Shown one piece after another: positions 18,929 to 28,335 of a stretch of 64,000 bases of DNA (positions are counted from its first letter, which is position 1; every line of letters starts with the position of its first letter). Source of the DNA: Thiohalomonas sp963783235 (GTDB taxonomy: Bacteria; Pseudomonadota; Gammaproteobacteria; Thiohalomonadales; Thiohalomonadaceae). Under the pieces are notes generated by a model that saw only the letters and a list, made by a program, of their open reading frames with translations, had not been told where the DNA came from and made no database searches. Made by a program: the position numbers and the translations under genes. The stretch spans positions 558,001 to 622,000 of the forward strand of contig CAWAMN010000001.1 of assembly GCA_963783235.1 (NCBI GenBank), in the 5' to 3' direction.

Positions 18929-21799
18929 TCAGGACCCGGCTTTGTCCTGACCGCCGCTGTCGTCGGGGCGAGTGCTCCCTTCCTGCGGCTTGTCAGGGGT
19001 AGACTCACCGGACCCACTGCTGCCCGCTGATGCTGCGGAGGAGGGCGCGGTCGGACGCTCTTCCCGACTCGCGCGCGCCTTCGACGGCGACTCCTCCTGC
19101 ACGGGTTTCGATTCACGCTGGGGGGATGCGGGCGTTTCCGCTTCCGGCCGCGACGACGCCGGCTTCTCTGCGTTATCCGGATTAGCGGCCACCATGGCCT
19201 TCGGACGCTGGTCCTCCAACTGTGGCGGTTGGGACGGTTCCGCGCTCGTTTGCTCGCCTTCGGCCCTGGCGGGTTTCGGGACGGTTGGACGGCGGCGGCG
19301 CCGGTTCGGTTCCTCGGAACGAGCCTTCGGTCTATTGCCGCCTCCCGCATCGCCGCGGGCCGGTTTGTTGCCATTGCCGGCTTCGGACTTTTGGCCCTCT
19401 TGAGCCTTTGCCTGCGGGCCGCTGGAGCCTGACTCGCGTTGCTCGCCCTTTTCCGGGCGCTCAGATGCCGTCTCGGGCGTCTGGGTCGAAGGAGCTTGCT
19501 CCGGTTTACCCGAACGCTTGGGGGATGCGTTTACATCGGCATCGCTCTTTTGGGACACCGGCGGCACGGAGTCCTTTGCGACGGACATCGCCTCGTTGCT
19601 GCGCTCCGGTTTAGCGGCGGCCTTTGGCTCAGACTCTTTGTTCTTTCCCGCCGGGGCGGTTTCATTCCCCGGTTGACCGCCCGCTTTTGCGGACCGTTCG
19701 TCCTTTTCGGGGCCCTTGGCCTCGCTGTTTTGTGCGGCCGAATCCTGCCCCGTGCCTGAAGGGGTGCGGCGGCGGCGACGCCCCCCGCGACGCCCCCGGC
19801 GGGTAGAGGCGCCCCGATCGCCTTTGTCCGCGGTTTCGGGGCCCTTGGCGGCTTCACTGTTCTCCGCCTTGGCCGGCTCCTTCTCTTTGGATTCCTTGGT
19901 GTCTTTTTCAGCTTTCGGCCGCTGCGCAGGCTTGCCGGCCGGCTTTTGGCCTGAGCGGCCGCCACCGTTTCGACGCCGGGAACGGGTATCGCTTTTCCGA
20001 CGGTCAGAAGACTGACCTCGTCCTCTGTCTTCCCCTGCCGATCGGGTGCGACGCTGCGGTGCGCGTTTTTCCGGTTCCGCCTCCTCTTCGGGCTTTTCGG
20101 CTCCGAAAAGGTTATTGAGCAGTCGCCTCAGAAAGCCGCCCGGTTGCGCCGAACTCGGCTCCGCCGCCTGCCGGGAGGCGGGAGAGGGAGGTGCCGCGCT
20201 GGGTATGACCGAGCGAACGGCCGGCTCTTCGCGCTGCGGATGGGGCTTATCACCGAGGACCTCTTCGGCGTCTTCCGGCTTCGTCATCAACTCGTAGCTG
20301 GGGATCGCCTTATGGGCCGGCTCGACCTCGTCTGCGCGAACCCGCTGGAGCTCATAATGCGGCGTTTCGAGATGAATATTGGGTACGAGAACCACCTTGA
20401 CCCTCTGTCGTTGCTCGATATCGGCAATCGAGGGCCGTTTCTCATTGAGCAGGAAGGTGGCGACGTCGACCGGCAGCTGTGCCTGGATCTTGCCGGTTTT
20501 CTCCTTCATCGCCTCCTCCTCGAGGATGCGCAGAATGGAAAGAGCCAGTGACTCGACGCCCCTGATGGTGCCCTGGCCGTTACAGCGCGGGCAGACGATC
20601 TGGCTGGATTCACCCAGAGAGGGGCGAAGTCGCTGGCGTGACATTTCCAGCAGACCAAAACGGGAAATACGCCCGACCTGCACACGGGCCCGGTCCTGCT
20701 TAAGGGCTTCTTTCAGGCGGTTTTCCACTTCCCGCTGATTGCGGGCGGGGGTCATGTCGATAAAGTCGATGACGATAAGCCCACCCAGATCCCGCAGGCG
20801 CAGCTGACGGGCAATCTCGTCGGCCGCTTCGAGATTGGTGTTGAGTGCGGTTTCCTCGATATCACCGCCCTTGGTCGCACGGGCGGAGTTGATGTCGACG
20901 GAGAGCATCGCCTCGGTGTGGTCGATGACAATCGAACCGCCGGAGGGGAGTCGCACCTCGCGCTGGAAAGCCGATTCGATTTGGCTCTCGATCTGATAGC
21001 GGGTGAAAAGCGGGGTGCTGTCCTTGTATTTTTTGACCTTTTGCAGGTTGTGCGGCATGACCTGTTTCATGAACTGCCGCGCCTGCTCGTAGGTCTCGGG
21101 ATCGTCGATCAGTATCTCGGCGATATCGCTGCGGAAATAGTCACGGATCGCCCTGACCACGACATTGCTTTCCTGGTAGATCAGGAAAGGGGCCGGTTTT
21201 TCCTCGGCGGCGTCCTCGACGGCCCGCCAGACCTGAACCAGGTAATCGAGGTCCCACTGAAGCTCTTCGGCGCTCTTGCCGACACCGGCCGTGCGCACAA
21301 TAAGCCCCATGTCGGCCGGGATCTGCAGCTGACTCATGGCATCGCGCACTTCGCTGCGATCGTCGCCTTCGATCCGGCGGGAAACGCCTCCGGCCCTTGG
21401 ATTATTGGGCATCAGGACCAGATAGCGGCCGGCGAGGCTGATAAAACTGGTGAGCGCTGCGCCCTTGTTGCCGCGCTCCTCTTTATCCACTTGAACGACG
21501 ACCTCCTGGCCCTCGTTCAATACCTCCTGGATACTGATCTTTCCGGAGAGATCGGCATTGGGTTTGAAATAGGAGCGGGAAATTTCCTTGAGCGGAAGAA
21601 ACCCGTGACGCTCGGCGCCGTAATCGACAAAGGCGGCCTCGAGACTGGGTTCGATGCGGGTGATGCGCCCCTTGTAGATATTGGATTTCTTCTGAACCCG
21701 GGTGGCGCTTTCGATATCGAGGTCGAACAGACGTTGGCCATCCACTAGCGCAACACGCAACTCTTCCGGCTGAGTCGCGTTAAACAGCATTCTTTTCAT
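18929..21799 (-). CDS. rne: Ribonuclease E
   Basis: 956 residues. Main endoribonuclease and degradosome scaffold, membrane-associated. Start MKRMLFNATQPEELRVALVD at 21799 is the canonical N-terminus. S1 domain ~37-120 (IYKGRITRIEPSLEAAFVDY), 5' sensor, DNase I-like catalytic domain with VDINSARATKG and GGLIVIDFIDM, the Zn-link CPRCNGQG, then the small domain. The last ~430 residues are a low-complexity Arg/Pro/Ser/Lys/Glu-rich scaffold. Divergent from rluC across 369 bp. Confidence 0.95.
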   Translation of the reverse strand: MKRMLFNATQPEELRVALVDGQRLFDLDIESATRVQKKSNIYKGRITRIEPSLEAAFVDYGAERHGFLPLKEISRSYFKPNADLSGKISIQEVLNEGQEVVVQVDKEERGNKGAALTSFISLAGRYLVLMPNNPRAGGVSRRIEGDDRSEVRDAMSQLQIPADMGLIVRTAGVGKSAEELQWDLDYLVQVWRAVEDAAEEKPAPFLIYQESNVVVRAIRDYFRSDIAEILIDDPETYEQARQFMKQVMPHNLQKVKKYKDSTPLFTRYQIESQIESAFQREVRLPSGGSIVIDHTEAMLSVDINSARATKGGDIEETALNTNLEAADEIARQLRLRDLGGLIVIDFIDMTPARNQREVENRLKEALKQDRARVQVGRISRFGLLEMSRQRLRPSLGESSQIVCPRCNGQGTIRGVESLALSILRILEEEAMKEKTGKIQAQLPVDVATFLLNEKRPSIADIEQRQRVKVVLVPNIHLETPHYELQRVRADEVEPAHKAIPSYELMTKPEDAEEVLGDKPHPQREEPAVRSVIPSAAPPSPASRQAAEPSSAQPGGFLRRLLNNLFGAEKPEEEAEPEKRAPQRRTRSAGEDRGRGQSSDRRKSDTRSRRRNGGGRSGQKPAGKPAQRPKAEKDTKESKEKEPAKAENSEAAKGPETADKGDRGASTRRGRRGGRRRRRTPSGTGQDSAAQNSEAKGPEKDERSAKAGGQPGNETAPAGKNKESEPKAAAKPERSNEAMSVAKDSVPPVSQKSDADVNASPKRSGKPEQAPSTQTPETASERPEKGEQRESGSSGPQAKAQEGQKSEAGNGNKPARGDAGGGNRPKARSEEPNRRRRRPTVPKPARAEGEQTSAEPSQPPQLEDQRPKAMVAANPDNAEKPASSRPEAETPASPQRESKPVQEESPSKARASREERPTAPSSAASAGSSGSGESTPDKPQEGSTRPDDSGGQDKAGS

Positions 21800-22168
21800 G
21801 TTGTAATTCTCTCGGGCGCTCAACCACAGCCCCGGCCGGGGCGCGGGTTCGCCAGAGTGGCGCCTTCCGCGGCGCACGAAAAAGCGGGCTGGCTCGCACT
21901 CGGCCGCCGCTGCACTCCGTTTGGCTTTCCTGCGACCCCGTATGTCGGGGCTGCGGGAGCGCTGTTAGTCCGGGCGCCGACCGTTCGGCCGACGCGGTAA
22001 ACCTACAAACTACGACAACTTTCACTCGCCGGTTACGCCCCGGGAGCGGTCAAAATTCTTGCCGGGAACCAGGGGGCAGATGACGCAAGCCTCTGAATTT
22101 CAGGCGGGGACCACTATATCAGCGTTGTCGTAGTGCATCAATGAGCGCGCCTGTTATCATAGCAGGTT
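21800..22168. promoter_or_regulatory. rne leader and rne/rluC divergent regulatory region
   Basis: Gene-free 369 bp. On the rne side there are stem-forming pieces (CCCC/GGGG around 21935-21952; CGGC-rich palindrome around 21977-21992), consistent with the structured autoregulatory rne 5' leader known in enterics. A perfect 11-bp inverted pair, ACTACGACAAC at 22009-22019 and GTTGTCGTAGT at 22124-22134, flanks the central part. Individual -35/-10 boxes could not be assigned with confidence. Confidence 0.55.
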
Positions 22169-23113
22169 ATGGCTGAACCCAAGCGCCCGCAGGTCCGGGA
22201 GACCACCGTTGGAGAGGACAGCGGCGGTCAGCGAATCGATAATTTCCTCCTCAAAACACTCAAAGGCGTACCCAAAAGTCGGATCTACCGGCTGCTTCGC
22301 AAGGGCGAGGTACGTGTTAACGGCCGCCGCGCCAAACCCGAATACCGACTTCAGCAGGGTGATACCGTGCGTATCCCTCCGGTGCGCACCCGTGACTCAA
22401 ACGGCGGATCGAAACCGGGCGATGCGACCTTGAAGCGGGTGGCGCAGAGCATTATTTACGAAGACGGTAGCCTGATGGTGTTGAACAAACCCTCCGGCCT
22501 GGCCGTCCACGGGGGCAGCGGTCTGAGCTATGGCGTGATAGAAGCGCTGCGGGCACTGCGCCCCGATGCCCATTTCCTCGAACTGGCTCACCGGCTGGAC
22601 AGGGACACATCGGGCTGCCTCGTCATCGCCAAAAAGCGCAGTGCGCTGCGTGCGTTTCATGAAGTGATGAGAAACGGCGGGGTGGACAAGCGTTACCTGA
22701 CCCTCGTGCAGGGGCGCTGGCGGGGTGGAAAGGTCGATGCGCCACTGCGTAAGAACGCCTTGAGTTCCGGGGAGCGCGTCGTCAAGGTCAATCTCGCCGG
22801 TAAGAGCGCCTTGAGCCTCTTTTCGCCTGTTACTCTTTATAACGGCGCCAGCCTGATGGAAGTCAAGCTCATCACGGGCCGCACCCACCAGGTTCGTGTC
22901 CATGCCCGACATGCGGGTCATCCGATTGCCGGTGATGAGAAATACGGTGATTCTGAATTCAATCGCCGGATGGCCGGGCTTGGCTTGAAGCGGCTCTTCC
23001 TGCACGCCAGCTCTCTGCATTTCACGCTTGAGACAACCGTGCATGTGGAGGCACCTCTGGAGGAGGGGTTGAGGCAGGTCCTCAAACAGTTGGAAGGGAA
23101 AAATGTCGCGTAA
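22169..23113 (+). CDS. rluC: 23S rRNA pseudouridine synthase RluC
   Basis: 314 residues; converts uridines 955/2504/2580 of 23S rRNA to pseudouridine. S4 RNA-binding domain at ~19-80 (RIDNFLLKTLKGVPKSRIYR), then the RluA catalytic domain with HRLDRDTSGCLVIAKK (catalytic Asp) and TGRTHQVRVHARHAGHPI. Divergent partner of rne, as in E. coli. A short hairpin CCTG/CAGG lies just before the ATG and no strong SD is visible. Overlaps the HAD gene by 11 bp. Confidence 0.93.
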   Translation: MAEPKRPQVRETTVGEDSGGQRIDNFLLKTLKGVPKSRIYRLLRKGEVRVNGRRAKPEYRLQQGDTVRIPPVRTRDSNGGSKPGDATLKRVAQSIIYEDGSLMVLNKPSGLAVHGGSGLSYGVIEALRALRPDAHFLELAHRLDRDTSGCLVIAKKRSALRAFHEVMRNGGVDKRYLTLVQGRWRGGKVDAPLRKNALSSGERVVKVNLAGKSALSLFSPVTLYNGASLMEVKLITGRTHQVRVHARHAGHPIAGDEKYGDSEFNRRMAGLGLKRLFLHASSLHFTLETTVHVEAPLEEGLRQVLKQLEGKNVA

Positions 23114-23774
23114 ATTCAATCTGCTGGTCTTCGATTGGGACGGTACGCTGATGGATTCGGAGGCACGTATCGTTGCCTGCCTGCGTGCCGCCATCGGGGA
23201 CCTGGACCTCGAACATCGGGACGAAGAGGCCCTGAAGAATATTATCGGATTGGGTTTGCGGGAGGCGGTGAGTACGCTCTACCCGGGCTCGGACGACGTA
23301 TTGCTGCGACAGCTTACCGATCGCTACCGATACCACTTCCTAACGGCGGACCCGACGCCCTCGGAACTGTTCGACGGCGCGGAGCGGGTCCTGCGGCAAC
23401 TCGCCAATGAGGGCTATCTGCTGGCGGTAGCCACAGGCAAGGGTCGGGCGGGTCTCGACAAGGTTCTGGAGGAAACCGGGCTCGGACCACTGTTCCATGC
23501 GACCCGGTGCTCGGATGAGACCTTTTCCAAACCCAATCCGCAAATGCTGCACGAAGTCATGAATGAATTGGGGGCCGAGCCCGGCGAGACCCTGATGATC
23601 GGTGACACCGAGTACGACATGCTGATGGCCCGAAATGCCAGAACGGCCGCGTTGGCCGTCAGTTACGGCGTCCATGCCCGGCAACGGTTGCTCGAGTGCG
23701 GTCCGTTGGGCTGTATTCATGACATCCAGGAACTTGAGATCTGGCTGGGTAAGCACGCAGCTGAGGCGGTGTAA
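23103..23774 (+). CDS. HAD-family hydrolase (Gph-like)
   Basis: 223 residues. HAD motifs I FDWDGTLMD, II VATGKGR, III SKPNPQ and IV GDTEYDMLMA are intact, with a helical cap at ~20-85. Likely a phosphoglycolate-phosphatase-type phosphatase. Translation is coupled to rluC through an 11-bp overlap, an arrangement conserved in many gammaproteobacteria. Confidence 0.88.
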   Translation: MSRKFNLLVFDWDGTLMDSEARIVACLRAAIGDLDLEHRDEEALKNIIGLGLREAVSTLYPGSDDVLLRQLTDRYRYHFLTADPTPSELFDGAERVLRQLANEGYLLAVATGKGRAGLDKVLEETGLGPLFHATRCSDETFSKPNPQMLHEVMNELGAEPGETLMIGDTEYDMLMARNARTAALAVSYGVHARQRLLECGPLGCIHDIQELEIWLGKHAAEAV

Positions 23775-23862
23775 GGTTTACGGATTCGGCTCCGAACAGG
23801 CGCCACTGCGTTCTCGCAGGGCACCCCTGAGGGGATAGGGAGCTAACGAGGAGGAAAAGTGA

Positions 23863-24840
23863 ATGGCCGAAGAAGAACAAAAGCCCGTTGAACGATCGGA
23901 GCGTGAAGGCAACTGGGAAAAGGACTTGGTCAACCGGCTGGCGTTTGCCTCTTTGAACGAGCAGCGCCGCAGCCGCCGCTGGGGGATTTTTTTCAAGCTG
24001 CTGCTGTTTGTCTACCTCTTGATACTGCTGGTGATGGTGACGGTCGGGCCGGATTTCGGCGAAACCGTAACCGTCGGCAAACACACCGCGCAAGTGGAGG
24101 TGAACGGCCCGATTTCCGACGGCTCGCCGGCGAGTGCGGAGGTGATCATCGAGGGATTGCGGGATGCCTTCGAGCACAAGAATACCAAGGGCGTGGTGCT
24201 GCGCATCAACAGCCCGGGCGGGAGCCCCGTTCAATCCGACTATGTCTATAACGAAATCAAGCGTCTGCGTGCGGAGCACGAAGAGATACCGGTCTATGCG
24301 GTTATCGTCGACATGGGGGCCTCCGGTGCCTATTACATCGCCTCGGCGGCCGATGCCATCTATGCCAATCCGGCCAGTATCGTCGGCTCCATCGGTGTGC
24401 TGATGAATAGCTTCGGGTTTGTGGAGACCATGAAAAAACTTGGAGTGGAGCGCCGTCTTTATACGGCCGGGGCCAACAAGGGATTTCTTGACCCCTTCTC
24501 GCCGACGCAGGAGGCGAACATCACCCACGTGCAGACCATGCTCGACAACATCCATCAGCAGTTCATCAACGCCGTCAAGGCGGGTCGTGGCGAGAAACTG
24601 TCTGGAGGCGATGAACTTTTCTCCGGGTTGGTCTGGACCGGAGAGAAGGCCAAAGAACTCGGAATTGTCGATGGAATGGGCGATGTGGATTATGTCGCGC
24701 GTGAACTGGTTGGCGCCGAGGACGTGGTCGACTTCACCCGTAAACCCGACCTGTTCCAACGCTTCGCTGACCGGATCGGCGCCAGCATGGCACGGGTCGT
24801 CGGTGAACACATCGGCCTGCAGGGGCCTGCACTTCGGTAG
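23863..24840 (+). CDS. sppA: Signal peptide peptidase SppA (short form)
   Basis: 325 residues, S49 family, single-domain type. An N-terminal cytoplasmic segment and one TM (~42-62) lead to the catalytic domain. LRINSPGGSPVQSDYVYNEI and VDMGASGAYYIASAADAIYA (nucleophile Ser) and GSIGVLMNSFG are conserved. Degrades signal peptides left after secretion. Good SD GAGGAGG upstream. The downstream side runs directly into a palindromic repeat array. Confidence 0.92.
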   Translation: MAEEEQKPVERSEREGNWEKDLVNRLAFASLNEQRRSRRWGIFFKLLLFVYLLILLVMVTVGPDFGETVTVGKHTAQVEVNGPISDGSPASAEVIIEGLRDAFEHKNTKGVVLRINSPGGSPVQSDYVYNEIKRLRAEHEEIPVYAVIVDMGASGAYYIASAADAIYANPASIVGSIGVLMNSFGFVETMKKLGVERRLYTAGANKGFLDPFSPTQEANITHVQTMLDNIHQQFINAVKAGRGEKLSGGDELFSGLVWTGEKAKELGIVDGMGDVDYVARELVGAEDVVDFTRKPDLFQRFADRIGASMARVVGEHIGLQGPALR

Positions 24841-24870
24841 AAACGCGGAAGACCTGGCCGAAAAAGGGTG

Positions 24871-25745
24871 GAGCGGCATCCTGCCGCGAGGCAGTTGGAT
24901 CGGAGGCTTTCGCGGCTGGAAGCCGCACAAACCAGCCCGATCACCCTCCGCGTAGGAGCGGCATCCTGCCGCGATGCAGTTCGTTCGGAGGCTTTCGCGG
25001 CTGGAAGTCGCACACAAACCAGCCCGATCACCCTCCGCCGTAGGAGCGGCATCCTGCCGCGATGCAGTTCGATCGGAGGCTTTCGCGGCTGGAAGCCGCT
25101 CCCACAAACCAACCCGATCACCCTCCGCCGTAGGAGCGGCATCCTGCCGCGAATCCCCGTCAAGACCTCTTTCGCGGCAAGATGCCGCTCCTACAAAAAG
25201 ACGTCCCCCGACTCCCGACCGGTGAGCGGCATCCAGCCGCGAATCCCCGTCAAGACCTCTTTCGCGGCAGGATGCCGCTCCTACCAAAAGACGTCCCCCG
25301 ACTCCCGACCGGTGGGCGGCTTCCAGCCGCGAATCCCCGTCAAGACCTCTTTCGCGGCAAGATGCCGCTCCTACAAAAAGACGTCCCCCGACTCCCGACC
25401 GGTGAGCGGCTTCCAGCCGCGAAGGGCCCGGTCGACACTGCATCGCGGCAAGATGCCGCTCCTACAAAAAGACGCCCCCCGACTCCCGACCGGTGAGCGG
25501 CATCCAGCCGCGAATCCCCGTCAGACCTCTTTCGCGGCAAGATGCCGCTCCTACAAAAAGACGCCCCCCGAATCCCGACCGGTGAGCGGCATCCAGCCGC
25601 GAATCCCCGTCAAGACCTCTTTCGCGGCAAGATGCCGCTCCTACAAAAAGACGCCCCCCGACTCCCGACCGGTAGGAGCGGCATCCTGCCGCGATGCAGT
25701 TCGATCGGAGGCTTTCGCGGCTGGAAGCCGCTCAACGGGGAATCG
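24871..25745. repeat. Tandem array of ~10 palindromic units, period about 85-91 bp
   Basis: GAGCGGCATCC(T/A)GCCGCGA recurs near 24871, 24956, 25044, 25134, 25224, 25314, 25404, 25495, 25584 and 25676. Each unit also carries the inverted partner (TCGCGGC..GCCGCTC) about 40 bp further on, so it can fold as two hairpins. The first four and the last unit share one spacer type (GCAGTTSGATCGGAGGC); the middle five share another (ATCCCCGTCAAGACCTC). This is a BIME/REP-like mosaic. Long open frames across it are by-products of the near-90-bp period. Confidence 0.85.
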
Positions 25746-25792
25746 GGATAGGGTGGGAAACGACTCTGATAAGGGATTGCTTTCCGATCGGT

Positions 25793-26368
25793 TTATGGAA
25801 GCTGAATTCCGGCTTTTTCCAACATCCGCACCAGGCGGATCAGAGGCAGACCGATCAACGTATTCGGGTCATCGCCCTCCAGTCTTTCGAAAAGCGTGAT
25901 GCCCAGTCCTTCCGACTTGAAGCTGCCGGCGCAGTTGAACGGCTGCTCTTTATCGATGTAACGCTCGATCTGCGCGTCGGACAGCTCCCGGAACACCACC
26001 GAAAACGGCACCACTTCCACCTGTGCGCGGTCCTTGACGGCGTCGTAGAGACACAGCCCCGTCTGGAAGGTTACGGTCTTTCCGGAACAGGCCCGCAACT
26101 GCTCTATCGCGCGCTCCCGGCTTCCGGGCTTGCCCAGAATTTCGCTCCCGTTTACGGCCACTTGATCGGAACCGATGATCAGCGCATCGGAATGTCCGGG
26201 GGCCACGGCCCGCGCCTTTGCCTCGGCCAGACGGGCGACCAGGGCCTCGGGGGATTCGCCGTCGCGCCGGGCCTCGTCGACCTCGGGTGAGGCGGTGTCG
26301 AAGGGAAGGGCGAGTTTGTCTAACAGCTCGCGTCGAAATGGCGAAGTGGAGGCAAGTATCAGTTTCAT
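25793..26368 (-). CDS. maf: Maf-family nucleotide pyrophosphatase (YceF type)
   Basis: 191 residues. Hydrolyses non-canonical nucleoside triphosphates (YceF members act on m7GTP). Starts MKLILASTSPFRRELLDKL, followed by EVDEARRDGESPEALV, IGSDQVAVNG and GSFKSEGLG. Two genes before the carboxylase pair in the same direction. The nearby yceD-rpmF-plsX cluster is where maf/yceF sits in E. coli. Confidence 0.92.
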   Translation of the reverse strand: MKLILASTSPFRRELLDKLALPFDTASPEVDEARRDGESPEALVARLAEAKARAVAPGHSDALIIGSDQVAVNGSEILGKPGSRERAIEQLRACSGKTVTFQTGLCLYDAVKDRAQVEVVPFSVVFRELSDAQIERYIDKEQPFNCAGSFKSEGLGITLFERLEGDDPNTLIGLPLIRLVRMLEKAGIQLP

Positions 26369-26427
26369 ATTCTTATGGTGAACCAGAGGGACGCGGACCC
26401 TCCGCGCCCTCCGCGATTTGGATTTGC

Positions 26428-28257
26428 TTACTCGATATCGACCAGCGCTTCGTCGGGATTGACGCGATCCCCCTTGGCTACCCTCACGGCAGTCACCTTC
26501 CCGGCGACAGGTGCCTGGATTTCAGACTCCATCTTCATCGCCTCAGTGATGAGGATCGGATCGCCGGCCTTGACCTCGTCGCCTTCCGAGGCCAGGACAT
26601 CGACGACCGTGGCGGGCATCGAAGTGGTCACCTGACCGGGACTGGTCGCGCGGGGACGCTGGCTCTGACCGGTACGGGCCGCCGGGGTGGCTCCCTCCCT
26701 GGCCGATTCGGTAAACAGCTCTTCCAGGATCTCCACATCAATCTCTTCGGGGACGCCGTCGACCGTGACATAGAACGGCCGATGCTGCTGGTTCTTGTGG
26801 CCGGACCCGGTGAGTTTAATGTGGTAGGTCTCACCGTGGAGACTGACATTGAACTCGGTCGGTACGGCGTTGACCTGCTGGTCCTCCTCGGAGGGAAGCG
26901 GCTCCAGCGGTTCGGGCTTGAGTTCGTCCCCGGCCCGCTGTTCAAGGAAATCCCGGCCCACGTCGGGGAACATGGCGTAGGTCAGAACGTCCTCGTCGGA
27001 TTTGGCCAGTTTGCCGATTTCCTCCTGCAGGCGATGCATTTCCGGTTTCAGCAGATCGGCCGGACGGCATTCGATGGCGTCCTCATTGCCGATGGCCTGC
27101 TGGCGCACCACGGAGTTGACCGGAGCGGGGGACTTGCCGTAACGGCCCTGGAGGTAGTACTTCACCTCGTTGGTGATGTTCTTGTAGCGGGCGCCGGTGA
27201 GAACGTTCAGCACGGCCTGGGTTCCGACGATCTGCGAAGTCGGCGTCACCAGCGGCGGATAGCCCAAGTCCTCGCGGACCCGCGGGATCTCATCAAGCAC
27301 ATCGCCCATACGGTTGAGGGCGCCCTGTTCCTTGAGCTGGTTGGAAAGGTTGGAAATCATCCCGCCCGGCACCTGATTAACCTGGACGCGGGTATCGACG
27401 CCGGTATATTCGCTCTCGAACTGATGGTATTTCTTGCGGACTTCGTGGAAATAGAAGCCGATCTCCTGGAGCGACTGCAGATCCAGGCCGGTGTCGTAAT
27501 CGGTACCCCACAAGGCCGCCACCATGCTCTCGGTGGGGGAGTGGGAGGTGCCGCCGGCGAAGGCGGAAATGGCGGTATCGATGTTGCTCGCGCCGTTTTC
27601 GATGGCCTTGAGATGACACATCTCCGCCAGGCCGGCGGTCGCGTGGGTATGGAGTTGCAGCGGCACTTTCACGGCACTGCTGAGCTCGGAGAAGAGTTCC
27701 GCGCTGATCGCCGGGGTCAGCAGGCCGGCCATATCCTTGATAGCGATGCTGTCGCAGCCCATCGACTCCATCTCTTTGGCCAGGGCGACGAACTGGGGGA
27801 TGCCGTGCACGGGGCTGGTGGTATAGCTGATCGCCCCTTGGGCGTGCTTGCCCGCCGCCTTGACCGACTCCACCGCGACGCGAATGTTCCGCATGTCGTT
27901 CAGGGCGTCGAAGATACGAAAAACATCGATGCCGTTCTCGGCGGCCTTCTTCACGAAAGCCTTCACCACGTCATCGGAATAGTGGCGATAACCGAGCAGG
28001 TTCTGACCGCGCAGCAGCATCTGCAGCGGCGTGTTGGGCAGAGCCTCGCGGAGCTGGCGCAGCCGCTCCCAGGGGTCTTCCTTGAGGAAGCGGATGCAGG
28101 CGTCGAATGTCGCGCCGCCCCAGACCTCCAGGGACCAGAAACCGGCCTGATCGAGCCTGTCGCAAATGGGCAGCATATCTTCCGTGCGCATGCGAGTGGC
28201 GATCAGGGACTGGTGCCCATCTCTCAGAACGGTCTCGGTAATATGTACCTTGGCCAT
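26428..28257 (-). CDS. Carboxyltransferase with biotin carrier domain (oxaloacetate decarboxylase alpha / pyruvate carboxylase subunit B)
   Basis: 609 residues. N-terminal TIM-barrel carboxyltransferase with RDGHQSLIATRMRTEDML and the metal/substrate region TSPVHGIPQF. A conserved carboxylase domain (PYC_OADA, ~330-470) follows, then an Ala/Pro/Gln linker and a biotinyl domain whose EAMKMESEI Lys is biotinylated. No oadB/oadG genes are near. A biotin carboxylase lies just upstream, so an anaplerotic two-subunit pyruvate carboxylase is the better reading. Confidence 0.88.
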   Translation of the reverse strand: MAKVHITETVLRDGHQSLIATRMRTEDMLPICDRLDQAGFWSLEVWGGATFDACIRFLKEDPWERLRQLREALPNTPLQMLLRGQNLLGYRHYSDDVVKAFVKKAAENGIDVFRIFDALNDMRNIRVAVESVKAAGKHAQGAISYTTSPVHGIPQFVALAKEMESMGCDSIAIKDMAGLLTPAISAELFSELSSAVKVPLQLHTHATAGLAEMCHLKAIENGASNIDTAISAFAGGTSHSPTESMVAALWGTDYDTGLDLQSLQEIGFYFHEVRKKYHQFESEYTGVDTRVQVNQVPGGMISNLSNQLKEQGALNRMGDVLDEIPRVREDLGYPPLVTPTSQIVGTQAVLNVLTGARYKNITNEVKYYLQGRYGKSPAPVNSVVRQQAIGNEDAIECRPADLLKPEMHRLQEEIGKLAKSDEDVLTYAMFPDVGRDFLEQRAGDELKPEPLEPLPSEEDQQVNAVPTEFNVSLHGETYHIKLTGSGHKNQQHRPFYVTVDGVPEEIDVEILEELFTESAREGATPAARTGQSQRPRATSPGQVTTSMPATVVDVLASEGDEVKAGDPILITEAMKMESEIQAPVAGKVTAVRVAKGDRVNPDEALVDIE

Positions 28258-28335
28258 CGATTAGTTTTCCCGTAAAGAAGTGGTAATCGTCGGTGGAGCC
28301 GGTAGCCGCGCTTTCGGGCCGGCCTCAAGCAGGGT

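Noticed and set aside
24871..25745. CRISPR array
   Set aside because: Spacers are not unique, units are about 90 bp with two fixed spacer types, and no cas genes are near.
23659..25899. Long open frames on both strands through 24.87-25.75 kb
   Set aside because: They arise because the repeat unit is close to 90 bp (a multiple of three); the translations are repetitive Arg/Pro/Ser without start signals.
26218..28275. 685-codon open frame on the plus strand
   Set aside because: Antisense to the carboxyltransferase gene, which has full family conservation; the plus translation has no recognisable domain.
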